Assembly (NCBI GenBank): GCA_033439685.1 | Contig: JAUEDM010000006.1 | Span: forward strand, 1,054,001-1,118,000 | Direction of reading: 5' to 3' | Length of the DNA stretch: 64,000 nucleotides | From: Apodospora peruviana | Lineage: Eukaryota; Ascomycota; Sordariomycetes; Sordariales; Lasiosphaeriaceae | Part shown: positions 34,947-44,670 of the stretch, piece after piece | Layout of the letters: the number at the start of each line of letters is the position of its first letter | Position numbering within the stretch: the stretch's first letter is position 1 | Translations under genes and position numbers: made by a program | Notes under the pieces: model-generated | Databases searched by the model: none | What the model saw: only the letters and a program-made list of their open reading frames with translations | What the model was told of the DNA's origin: nothing

Positions 34947-35033
34947 GGGCGTGTGGCTCAGTTGGTAGAGCGTTCGCTTAGCATGAGATTTACTCTTTGC
35001 GAAAGGTCCTGAGTTCGATTCTTAGCTCGTCCA
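34947..35033 (+). tRNA. tRNA-Ala(AGC) with a 14-nt intron
   Basis: The sequence folds as a 73-nt tRNA after removal of 14 nt (TGAGATTTACTCTT) placed between positions 37 and 38, the standard intron site. The anticodon loop is TTAGCAT (anticodon AGC) on a TTCGC/GCGAA stem. The D arm reads GCTCAGTTGGTAGAGC and the T arm CTGAGTTCGATTCTTAG; both match internal A and B promoter boxes. The acceptor pairs GGGCGTG with CTCGTCC and includes the G3-U70 wobble pair that marks tRNA-Ala. Position 6-67 is a T-T mismatch, and no T4 run follows until about 35064. It may therefore be a slightly degraded copy, but it looks functional overall. Confidence 0.9.
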
Positions 35034-35995
35034 TTTATTTATCCCCATTTATCATGAATGGAGTTTCCTTTTTCTTATTTGGATGTTGTGGGGACCAGGG
35101 TTCCATTTCTAGCCCCTAGCAAGCGCTGCGGCTCCCCCTTTTTTGTGTGCCCCACCCCCTATTCCTGAACTTACGCACCTCGAACATCGACACGGAGTTA
35201 GTTGGATAGGCAAATATATCGCCCATCGTCACGATAGGGTTGAAAAACCTGCCTACTCTCGATGTATGTCAAACGCAACGCGGCACCACACAGACATGAG
35301 GGGTATACGGTATTTATATCACGTCCCTCGCAGCCAAAGAGGAAAGAAAAGGCAGCCAAGCACAAAAGGCAGGCAGGGGAGGCAACTCCAGGTATTACAG
35401 AACCAGGCACAGTACCTACTTTATATACATACTCACACATCCTTATACGTATATTCCTTACGTATGAAAAGAAACGCTGGTAACTTCCTTGTGCAAAAAG
35501 CAACGAGATGTAAACAAACCCTGAAAACAACACCAATAAACCAACCAGACTCATTAGTTCCATAACTAGGTAGATAAACATGGAGTGAGAAACAGTTTGT
35601 TTCCGTGTCTCTCAAACCACCCCAGAAATACGTCAACTACAGAAAATAATACCATTCATCCCATTCAGAACACTCTTCCTTGCAAAACCATAAGAATATC
35701 TGTTGGTTCCAGAAAGAATAATGGCAATTCGCTCCTACCACTCCTCCTTCTGCTGCCCCCAAAACTCCTTATCAAATACCCGTCCCGCAATGGTAGGGTT
35801 GATACAAACAGAAAACAGTACTCATTCGACAAAAATCAGACGCCTATTAGCCTTGCCTGGCCTGGCAGGGCCTTCCTTCCCTCCATCATGATTTGACCAA
35901 GACCTCGAAAAAAAAACCTCCGCAAGTCGCAGAAATCCATTTATAAACAAGTGCCCCTTCTCTGCCCCCCTTCTTTCAAAAAAAAAGACACATCT
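35034..35995. other. Region downstream of tRNA-Ala and 3' flank of spt20
   Basis: About 960 bp of AT-rich sequence, with T-rich runs just after the tRNA and A-rich runs next to the spt20 stop. No gene is supported; small open frames on both strands have no recognisable features. Confidence 0.6.
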
Positions 35996-37504
35996 TTACA
36001 TCCCCTGATGCATCATCCCCTGCATCCCACCGTTCTGAGCCTGCGCTTGGGCTTGGGCTTGAGCTTGAACCTGCGCCTGCGCCTGCAGCTGATGCTGCTG
36101 CCGGCTCTGCAGCTGGGCAATGACCTGGTTACGAGCACTAACAGCACAGGTTCTACGGAACTGGTCCATGGCATCGGCAGGAATGTTATTCAAACCACCA
36201 AAGTTCTCGGCGAGTTTCGGTAGGTTCTTTTGGTATAGCTGCTGCGTTTGGGTCTGGATCGCGGACTGCACGGCCGGATTCATGGGCATCCGCATCTGCT
36301 GGGCTTGCTGGGCCTGCTGGGCCTGGGCCTGGGCCTGGGCCTGGGCCTGCTGCTGCTGTTGAGCCTGGACTTGCTGCTGCTGCTGCGCCTGCATCTGTTG
36401 CTGCATTTGCTGCTGAGCTTGGAACTGCTGCAGCTGCACCAGTTGCTGGGGTGTCAGGTTCATCATGTTGATGTTTTGGCCCTGGGCCTGTGCGGCAGCA
36501 ATCTGGCGCTGCATCTGGTTCATATGGCTCATCTGTGCCTGCTGCTGCATGTTGCTCTGCATATTGCTGAGACCCTGCTGGTAGTTCGCTTGCAACGCGC
36601 TAAGATTTTGAGGAGATTGGTTGGCCATCTGCCCGGCGCGCTGCTGTTGCAGCATATGTTGCTGGAGCATGCGTTGCTGCAGCATCTGCTGTGTCATCAT
36701 GGGGTTGGGGGCACCGGGGGTCATCATGCCATTCTGCGCCATGGTCGCCATATGCTGCCGCTGCTGAAGCATACGCTGCTGAGCTGCTATATGCTGCGCG
36801 GTCGCTTGGCTGTACACTTGACCATTCGGTATTGGCGCGATTCCTTGGTTGTTCATAAGCATTGCCTGGCCAACCTGCTGGGCCGGGGTCATCATGCCCG
36901 GCGGTGGGCTGGCTTGCGTCATACGCGGAGTCTGCACGACGCCCGGCCGACTGATTGGGGTCGCCTGTGACATATTTGGAGTGGCCGTCCGCATTCTAGG
37001 GGTGGGGGTGCCGCCTTGGTGGCTTTGCTGGCTACCTCGCGCAGACATGCTCGCAGCCATAGGCGCCGATATGGGTGGATGGTTCTGTACAACCGAAGAT
37101 GGGCGCGGCGGACTTGCTGCTGATCCCATGTTCGAATTGGAGAGTTGCATGGCAACACCGGGTACCATGGGGGAGGACGCGGTTTGTGGGGTATTTTGCC
37201 GCACGATCGGGGAGGACGCCGGAGGCTGCGATGCCTGGGAGAAGCGGGCCTGTTGCGCCATACTTGCGGGCATCCCATTTGCCATACTCGTCGGAATAGG
37301 ACTATTTTGTTGCTGGTGGGCGTGCGGGCTACCCATGTTTGCGTTGGCGTTTTGTTGGGCCTGGGCTTGCGCTTGTGCTTGAGCTTGAGCTTGAGCATGG
37401 GTTTGTTGAGCCCGTGCTTGAGCTTGCGCTTGCGCTTGAGCCTGAGCCTGAGACTGAGACTGAGCTTGTTGAGCCTGGGCCTGGGCCTGTGCCTGTGCCT
37501 GTGT

Positions 37505-37558
<54 letters not shown>

Positions 37559-37559
37559 T

Positions 37560-37603
<44 letters not shown>

Positions 37604-39405
37604 AGCTTGAGCTTGTTGAGCTTGCGCTTGTGCCTGGGCTTGTGCCTGTGCCTGGGCGTGTTGTTGTTGCTGTTGAGCTTGCAGCTGCCGTCTTTGTTGC
37701 TCTTGGAGTTCGCGCATAGCGGCTTGCTCTCTGTTCTGCCTTTCTTGCTGCTCCCTAGCTTTCGCTTGTTGTTGCAGTACCGCGGCGGCGGCTTGGTCTT
37801 GGCGTTGTTTTTCGAGAGCCACGCGACGTTCGTTCTCCGCTTGCTTGATCTTCTCCTGCTCCTTCTTCTCGGCGTGCTCTCTCTTGATGTCGGCGATGAG
37901 TGCCCACCGTTCAAACCGTGGCTCCCAGGTTGCCCCTCCAGTCTGGCCATCACCGTCCGCCCCACTAGCCCCTCCCTGCGTACCCACGGACTTGGCGGTG
38001 AGCCTTTCATCCGCGGCCAGCATGTACCGCTCTTGCTCAGCAGCAAATGCTTCATCAGCCTCAACCTCTGCAACCGTTCTTTTCCTAGTCTTCGGTTCGG
38101 GAGGCGGGTGGGAATGGTCTGGATGAGAGAGGTGCTCGAGCTTGACAAGGGTTTCCTCCGCGTTTTTGGTCGGCTCCAAGTCTAATGATGCGGTTGTCGC
38201 CAGTAGAATCTGAGCCTCCGCCGCGTATATGTTGCTTCCTTCAAGCTCCATGTGTTCTCTCTTGACCTTCTTTGCTGGTGGCGGCATACTGGCAGCCGTA
38301 GGAGTTGGTGGTACTGCTAGTTGGGGAGTCTGTGGAGGGCCAACTCCGTCTGCTCGCGAATCGGAAGCACCTCGAGGCGTGGTCGCCTTGATAGACAAAT
38401 CGGCGCGCAGACTTTCCTGTGTAGGGCGTAAAACCACAGTGTAAACTCTGGGCTTGGGCGCTCCTTTCGCTTTCTGACCTTCGGTGGGAATACTTGGGGC
38501 TGGCATATTCTCCTTGTCCTTTTCCTCGGCCGTCTTTTCTTGCCCCCCCGTAGCATCGGCCATAGTAGTGTCACCATTTGATGTATGGTCTTCCTTCGGA
38601 AACGGCACGTAGGGCGAGGGTGTTAGATATTGGTTGTAGTTGTGGATGGAGAATGGGACGGCCTTCTTCGAAGAAGACGATGGCCTTTGTATGTCTTTGG
38701 ACTGCGCAGCCGGCGCGTGGTGATGCACTTGTACAATCAAGCATCCCTCGTAGAATGGCACACCCCACTGGGTGAAATAATCCAACATCTCGTGGGGAAT
38801 TGTGCGCCTCCTTAAGTGGTCGAGAAACACCCCCATGGGCGACTTGTATTGAAACATGCCTTCTTGTTGATCAAAGCGCCAGTGTGTGGGATGGAGATGT
38901 AATATGAGGGACGGCGGGTTCCCTTCGTACTTTTTGAGTATGTAAGAGTCGGTGATAACTATGCAAAGTTAGCAAGCGGGGAACACGATGATGTCTACGT
39001 CAAGTTGGACGGACCATATGGAGGCGTCTCGATGGTCGGCGACGTGGCGAAGTCCGGTACAATGCTTGCGGACCGGAGGCCGGCGCTTCTCTGTCCCCTT
39101 CCGAACATTTGTCCGGAGACCTCCCTGTTGCGGGGCCGGTTTGGAGGACGCGCCGAGGACGGGGTTCCTCCATTCGCGGGGAGCGGGTTGGACGGCTGCC
39201 GGACGGCCGACGGCGCATGCTTGGCCGACATTGACGGCGATGGCGAGGATCGCGACGAGTTGACGCCAACTCCATTGGTCTGGATACCCGGAGGAATAGG
39301 GCGCTTCGTCTTGGACGCGACAGCTGGCGGCTGGGCTGGCATAACGGTGGGCGCCATGATAGGAGTCTGCTGCTGCCGCCCGCTAGGGGCAGCCTCCGTC
39401 GTCAC
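35996..39405 (-). CDS. SPT20: SAGA complex subunit Spt20 with long Gln/Ala tracts
   Basis: Two exons, 39405-39015 and 38958-35996, encode 1117 residues. The 56-bp intron uses donor GTCCGT; this choice restores PPYVITDSYILKKYEGNPPSL, followed by HLHPTHWRFDQQEGMFQYKSPM. That is the Spt20 domain (about residues 130-200). An acidic/Lys/Glu-rich middle follows, with a helical charged segment (KREHAEKKEQEKIKQAENE). Residues about 556-668 are almost pure Gln-Ala repeats, and the C-terminal 300 residues are Met/Gln-rich. Spt20 (Ada5) holds the SAGA co-activator together and links Gcn5 acetylation and TBP loading to promoters. Glutamine-rich C-termini are usual in moulds, but the perfect dipeptide tract here is extreme. 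Plus-strand frames with poly-Leu-Cys or Val-Pro inside it are products of the repeat. The start at 39405 is the first ATG of the exon. Confidence 0.88.
37355..37680. repeat. TGTGCC hexanucleotide repeat coding for Gln-Ala
   Basis: On the plus strand the unit is TGTGCC (minus: CAGGCA = Gln-Ala). The purest part runs from about 37489 to 37602, with one TGTCTG variant at 37501-37506. Flanking copies use TGGGCC and TGAGCC/TTGAGC variants. Length differences by replication slippage keep frame, so alleles of different Gln-Ala length are expected. Confidence 0.9.
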
Positions 39406-40316
39406 CTAACAATACCCGCGTCTATCCTCCCAGAGCGAGACGCATCCGGGTTGTCGCAATCGGGGACTATTGCCAGAAATGGAAATGGGTCGGTGTACCG
39501 ATTTGGGGCGATCGTGTAGGTGATGGTAATGAGATGGAATGGTGTCGAGGTTGATGGTCGCGTCGTCAGCCGAGATATAGCTGTGTCGGGTCTCCGTCAG
39601 TGGTGATAGAGTCTCAGACGCCGAAAGCCCAGCGCGGGTGTCACCAGACCGGTGTTCGATGGACGCTTCACGTGCTGGGTGGAATCGACATTTGTGTTGG
39701 ATTCAATTCGGAGTGACGACTAGTCAATTTCTACTCGCTCTTCTTTTGAAGTTGAATATCGAATATTTTCAAAACTGAATGTCGCGAAGCAATGGGTTGA
39801 CGGCGCTTGTTGGATCCGTCATTCAAGACCCGCGATGGTCTTTGGTGTGGGGTTTTTCTTTGGAGAATTGATCCCTGGCAGAATGGACAAGATGGAGCCT
39901 GAAGAGCCGCGGAGTGGGCCGCTGTGGCTGAAGTCGCTGGCGTTCCTTTGACGAGCCGCATCACGTGCCACCCTGTCTCGTCCCAAATCTTGGCAGCCCC
40001 TGATCAGTGAGATTCTCCGAATGACAGATTCCAATGCAGAGACTGCAGATATCTAATAAATGCCCGTAAATTCGACACTTTGGCAATCATAAGATCAACA
40101 CATAGGATTGCATTGAAATCGCTCTTCATTTGTATCTTTGACTGGATATACCACTGCTCTTGCTATATAACTGACCCATTCCTCCGCAAAAGGTATCCGC
40201 ACACTTTGCTTTAGTCCTCATCACTTGCCTACTACTTATCCAACAAAACTTAAAGATAAAAGGGTAGTGAAAGAAGCAGCATCAACATCATCATTGTCCC
40301 ACTGCAACCGGATATG
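39406..40316. promoter_or_regulatory. spt20 upstream region and pex22-like 3' flank
   Basis: About 910 bp between two minus-strand genes. It must hold the spt20 promoter. GC-rich near spt20 and AT-rich from about 39720 to 40160; no further gene or repeat is seen. Confidence 0.5.
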
Positions 40317-41707
40317 TCAGTCCTTGCCCTGCACACGCCTTCCCCAGTCGTCATGTACTCTCATCCCATCCACGACCACCACACCCCTACCTCTTCCGAC
40401 ACGTTCCTCCTTCTGCCACCATACCTCCGCCTTACCGGGCTTCTCAGCCTCTGACTCGCTGTCTGCTAGCCCTCCGTGGCCGCTCTCCGCACCGACCACC
40501 AGGATCACATCGTGCTTCAGCCAGGACTGTAGTTGCGTGACCGCTTCACCGTTCTCGCCGGCAAGTGATTCTTGCAGGTAAACAATCTCCGGTTGGATAT
40601 GGCGCAGAATGTGCACATGGCCGTTGGGGGACGTAAAAGTGAGCACCATGCTATCCTTTTCCACAAGCGATTGCGCCTGCGCGTATACTGTGTTGAGCGC
40701 AGGATCCGAGGACGAGCCAGCCGCTCTGGGAAGGGGATTTAACGTTAGCAAGCAAATTTCAGAGTAAACTTAGCGTCGGAACGGAAAACGTACAGTGGGT
40801 TCTTGGTCTCGTCGCCTGGTGTCTGGGCCTGGGCATGCTCAATGGCGGAGAAGGAGGAACTCAGCGAAGGCGGCGGGAGATTGCTCGAGGTGTCCATTGC
40901 CGTGTCCTTCAAGTTGGGCGCATATATGAGAACATAGAGCTTGACCTTGGAGAAGTCATTCTGGCGCGGGATATGGGATAGTATAGTCTTGATGACGGGT
41001 TAGCTGCTGAAATGCGCCACATCCTGGGACATACTCACGGCATGCTCGTGATATCCGTCTGAATCGGCATCGTCCAGGTGGTTGTCGGCCGAAATCACGA
41101 TTGCAACCTTCTTTCGGCGTTTGTGCGCATCTTTATCTTTGGACTGGGATGAGGTAGCCCCAGTCTTGTCTTTTTTGGCATCCGCCTCCTCGGACCAGGT
41201 CTCGTGGTCCGCGTACGCCGTCTTATCCTCCTCCCTGATGGCAGCCAGGGCGGTTCCCACAGCTGCGCCGGCGGCAGTCACGCCAGCGGTGACCGTCCGT
41301 TTCGCCGAGTCCAAAAACTGTTGAGGGCTCGGCGTGCGGCGTAGTGCGCCCGACATCTGCGCTCCCCAGCCTGCGGCTGAGGCATCTGGTGCCGGCTGGG
41401 GAGCGGTTGTGCCGTAGCCGGGCTCGCCGGGTGCGCCGCCAAAAGACGGCGGTTTGGCGCTGTTGTTATCCCCAGACGCGCCGTACGCCGGGTTGTCGCC
41501 GTAGTCGGCATTCTCGTAGTCGAGGTCCTGGTAGGCGGCAGCCTCGGCTTCAGCCTCCTCGGGTCGGTCTTCCTTCCGCTGGTTCCATATCCAGGCGGCG
41601 ACTCCCACGGTGGCAACGGTAACGGTTAGAACTAGCGGCACCCAGTGACTCCATACCCCGCGGCGGCGGGACGACCCGCGGTCGTAGCGATCATAGGGCG
41701 ACGACAT
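40317..41707 (-). CDS. Pex22-like peroxin, membrane anchor for the ubiquitin-conjugating enzyme Pex4
   Basis: Three exons, 41707-41039, 40987-40794 and 40725-40317 (introns 51 and 68 bp), encode 423 residues. After a short basic N-terminus comes one membrane helix, about residues 22-42 (HWVPLVLTVTVATVGVAAWIW), so the rest faces the cytosol. A conserved segment LRRTPSPQQFLDSAKRTVTA follows. The C-terminal half begins KKVAIVISADNHLDD and contains FSKVKLYVLIYAP, VLTFTSPNGHVHILRHI and HDVILVVGAES, an alternating alpha/beta pattern. This matches filamentous-fungal 'peroxin 22-like' proteins. Pex22 holds Pex4 at the peroxisome so that the receptor Pex5 can be ubiquitinated and recycled. Pex22 is poorly conserved, so the name rests on layout and family memory. 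The neighbouring peroxisomal isomerase is probably coincidence. Confidence 0.72.
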
Positions 41708-42440
41708 TTACGGTGAAACGATCATCGCACATGCCGTCTGAGGCGGCGTGGTGAGAGGGCGGGACTCGAGGACTCGCAGGTGTGTGCGCGGATCGATCAA
41801 GTTTTAGCAGCTCACCGAAGCATAAACTAGACTGGTAGCTTGAAGGAATTCGTGGTGAGGTGGCTGGTGGATCGGTGACGGAGGAAAGCCGTTTCGTCGC
41901 GTGTGGTGGGTGTGGGAAGAGGACGGAAGGCTGGGGGGTGGGAATCGATTGTTGATGCCCCAAGACCGAATGCACCCAAGCTCCCGACGCTGGTGGTCGC
42001 TCTCAGGCGAAACCGAGGCAGCTTGTCGGTGGTTGGCCGGACAGACTGCAGGAGCTGACAGCACAAGGAGCTGCAGTGGGGAGAGGGGTGCTAATTTCCT
42101 TGTTGCACCCCTCTCCCCTCCTGATGACGTGCACGGACCAATCGAGTCTTGGCCGGCGGCCCCTAACCCGTTGCGTGCAGCACCTGGCAGTGCCTGTGAG
42201 AGCTTCAAAAAAAGTGATGATAGCTTGTGAGTCAGTGAAAGAATCTTGAACTCGACGTCGACGAAAACCTCAACAAAATTTACCCAATTGAACTATCAAC
42301 AATCTAGACATTATCCCAGTATAACTGGGAAGAATTATACCAAAGAAAAGTGACCAATTCAACTGAAGAGTTCGCAGCTGTGAGAGAGTCATCTCATCGC
42401 AGGGTCCCAGGACTCGAGACTCGGCCTCTTTTTCCTCAAA
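41708..42440. promoter_or_regulatory. Divergent promoter between pex22-like and gcd1
   Basis: About 730 bp serving both genes. It holds a perfect 14-bp inverted repeat (42078-42091 and 42105-42118) containing CCCCT boxes. The DNA next to gcd1 is A/C-rich without another gene. Confidence 0.6.
42078..42118. promoter_or_regulatory. Perfect 14-bp palindrome with CCCCT boxes
   Basis: GGGGAGAGGGGTGC is followed by a 13-bp spacer and its exact reverse complement. Each arm contains AGGGG/CCCCT, the stress-response element read by C2H2 factors of the Msn2/4 type. Position between two divergent genes suggests a shared operator; a hairpin in a leader RNA is the alternative. Confidence 0.55.
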
Positions 42441-44306
42441 ATGCCCCACGCCGTCACAATCGCGACGCCGGGCCTGCAAGCCTTGATCTTGTGCGGCCCC
42501 GGCAGTTCATTCCCGACATTTACCGCCAACCCTGATGAGAACCCAAAGGTTCTCCTCCCAATCGCTAACAGGCCCATGGTCTGGTACCCGCTCGACTTTT
42601 GCTACAGAGCAGGCATCACGGGCATGTAATTTCAATACCTCAAGAGCTCATTCCAACTGACACTTTTCGCAGATATCACACTAGTCTGCCCACCATCAGC
42701 CGCAGATGCCATCACTACCGCGCTGAACACTAATCCCTTTCTCACTAGTCTGCCCTACCCGCGGCCAGACCTCCTCTCCCCAAAAGACCTGGACCAAAAT
42801 ACAGGCACTGCCGAGATCCTCCGGCTTCCAGAACTGCAGGAAGTTGTGAAATCGGATTTCCTCGTGCTCCCATGCGATCTCGTGTGCGAGCTCGGCGCGG
42901 ACAAGCTGTTACAAGCATGGATGGTTAAGTCCGCCAGCCTGCCAGACCTCCTTGGAGACACCAGGTCTCCTAACCATCAACGGAGTGGTGGTCTAGGGGT
43001 CTGGTATCAGACGAAAACAGAAACGCCAATCAAGGAACAAGAGACCGACTTCATGGCCACCGTCCCGCTCCCGCCCTCGTCCATGCTCCCGCCAAAGGGG
43101 TCTCTGTTTCCACACATTTCCGGGCTGGTATATTCCATGCCCACTGACTCCCTCAAGGATCTACTAGAAGAGAAGAAAGAAGGGTTCCCCGTAAGGCACG
43201 GTCTCCTTCGCGCGCATCCGCGTATTAGGATGTTGACCACCTACCGCGACGCTCACATCTACATCTTCCCGCGCTGGGTGATGGACTTTGTTAAAGAAAA
43301 CGAGCGCCTCGAGACCATCGGCGAAGATGTAATCGGCTGGTGGGCTAAAGCAGGATGGCAAAAGGGTCTCGCTGAAAAGCTCGGCCTTGACAAAATCCTT
43401 GCAGAAGGCGGTGGTGGTGGCAACCAAGACAACGCAGAAGGCGAGAAATCCGCCGGAGCAAGCGCCGTCGCCTCACCGCGTATCGACAGCGCAAGCCCCA
43501 ACCTGGACGGAAGCTCCTCTCCGCCCAACAACCTCAGCAGCAGCCAGACCCTGAAGTCGGTCTCTGTCAAGGACATGAAGGACCAGGCCCACCACGACGA
43601 GAGCTCCTTACCGACGACCACAGCAGCGGTATCATGCGTCATCCCTCCCATGCTAGCCTATATCCATCCCTCATCCTCCTCGGAACTGAAAGTACCTCTG
43701 ATCCGCCGCGTGGACACGGCCCAGCTTCTGTTGCAAACCTCCCTGCAGCTCGCGAAGCTGCCGTCCATCGAGGAGGCCGGCGAGCTTGCGTCCCCGTTCG
43801 CCCACCCGCGCAAGGTGGCCTACCCGGAGGGCGTCAAGGCGCGCACGACCATCACCAAGGCGGACAGCCTGGTGGCGGAGAACGTGACGGTGCAGGAGAA
43901 GACGTCGATCAAGGAGTGCGTGATAGGTGCCAACTGCCAGATCAACGAGGGCGCAAAGCTGAGCCAGTGTTTGCTCATGGACGGTGTGGTGGTCGGCAAG
44001 AACTGCAAGCTGACCAAGTGTATACTGGGGAAGCGGAGCGAGATCGGTGAGGGGTGTACCCTGACTGAGTGCGAGGTGCAGGAGAATTTGCTGGTTGAGC
44101 CCAAGAGTAAGTTTTCCTTTCTGACAACTGCGAAAGAAATAAGGGGTTTGTGATGCTAACGAAAGTAAATAGCTGAGGCAAAACAGGAAAAGTTGATGTC
44201 TTCTGCCGGTCTGGAAGCCACGGAGGAGGAGCTGGAGGCTGCTGAGGAGGATGCAGATCAAGGGGATGGTGATGACGATGGCGATGAGGAGGCTGCAGAA
44301 GACTAA
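42441..44306 (+). CDS. GCD1: Translation initiation factor eIF2B gamma subunit (Gcd1)
   Basis: Three exons, 42441-42621, 42673-44106 and 44173-44306, encode 582 residues. The N-terminus is the sugar-nucleotidyltransferase-like fold: LQALILCGPGSSFPTFT, then KVLLPIANRPMVWYPLDFCYRAGITDITLV, then FLVLPCDLVCE near residue 125. The C-terminus is a left-handed beta helix of hexapeptide repeats (NVTVQEKTSIKECVIGANCQ, CKLTKCILGKRSEIGEGC). An acidic tail ends it. eIF2B exchanges GDP for GTP on eIF2; gamma and epsilon form the catalytic half. Intron 1 keeps frame only if it begins with GC at 42622; the nearby GT at 42626 shifts frame. A disordered insert (about 290-375) interrupts the two folds, as in other moulds. 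The gene is divergent from the pex22-like gene. Confidence 0.92.
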
Positions 44307-44382
44307 GGGATGTTGTTATCCCTACCGAATATCGTACAAGTTTGTGATACGATCATGGTGTCAGCAGCCTGTTCGAGATGGA

Positions 44383-44670
44383 TGTTGAAGAGTATGGTAG
44401 ATTAGGTTAGGTAGTCTGCCTACCTTGAAATATCATATATGTAACTGGCCCCTTTGCTTTGCTTTGACCCCTTTCTTCCACCATCAACAGCATGAATATC
44501 GTGATGCTTGAGGTTGGTGTAGAAGACTACGGCAGCTTAGGTTAGGTTGTTTCTCCTCCCCACCTTGGAACATGATACAACCAGGCTGTCTGGCTGGCTG
44601 CCCCTTTACGGTGCGGTACCTTAACCCCTTTCTTCCACCATCACCAGCAGCAGCATGAATAGCATGTTCC
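44383..44670. repeat. Diverged tandem duplication in the gcd1 3' flank
   Basis: Two copies of about 120-150 bp lie head to tail (about 44383-44502 and 44517-44670). Both contain TTAGGTTAGGT, a CTACCTT/CACCTTGGAA stretch, GGC(T)GCCCCTTT, then ACCCCTTTCTTCCACCATCA followed by CAGCATGAATA. The second copy has insertions, including an extra GGTGCGGTACC. Confidence 0.75.

Noticed and set aside
37489..37602. Regular repeat resembling a CRISPR array
   Set aside because: Unit of 6 bp without spacers, in a eukaryotic coding sequence.
36919..38148. Minus-strand frame rich in His-Arg/Lys inside spt20
   Set aside because: Another register of the same hexanucleotide repeat.
37145..38185. Plus-strand frame rich in Leu-Cys inside spt20
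   Set aside because: Product of the TGTGCC repeat read on the other strand; Spt20 on the minus strand has a recognised domain.
33786..41707. Peroxisomal cluster (enoyl-CoA isomerase with AKL and Pex22-like peroxin)
   Set aside because: The genes are separated by a tRNA and spt20 and share no promoter; chance proximity is enough.
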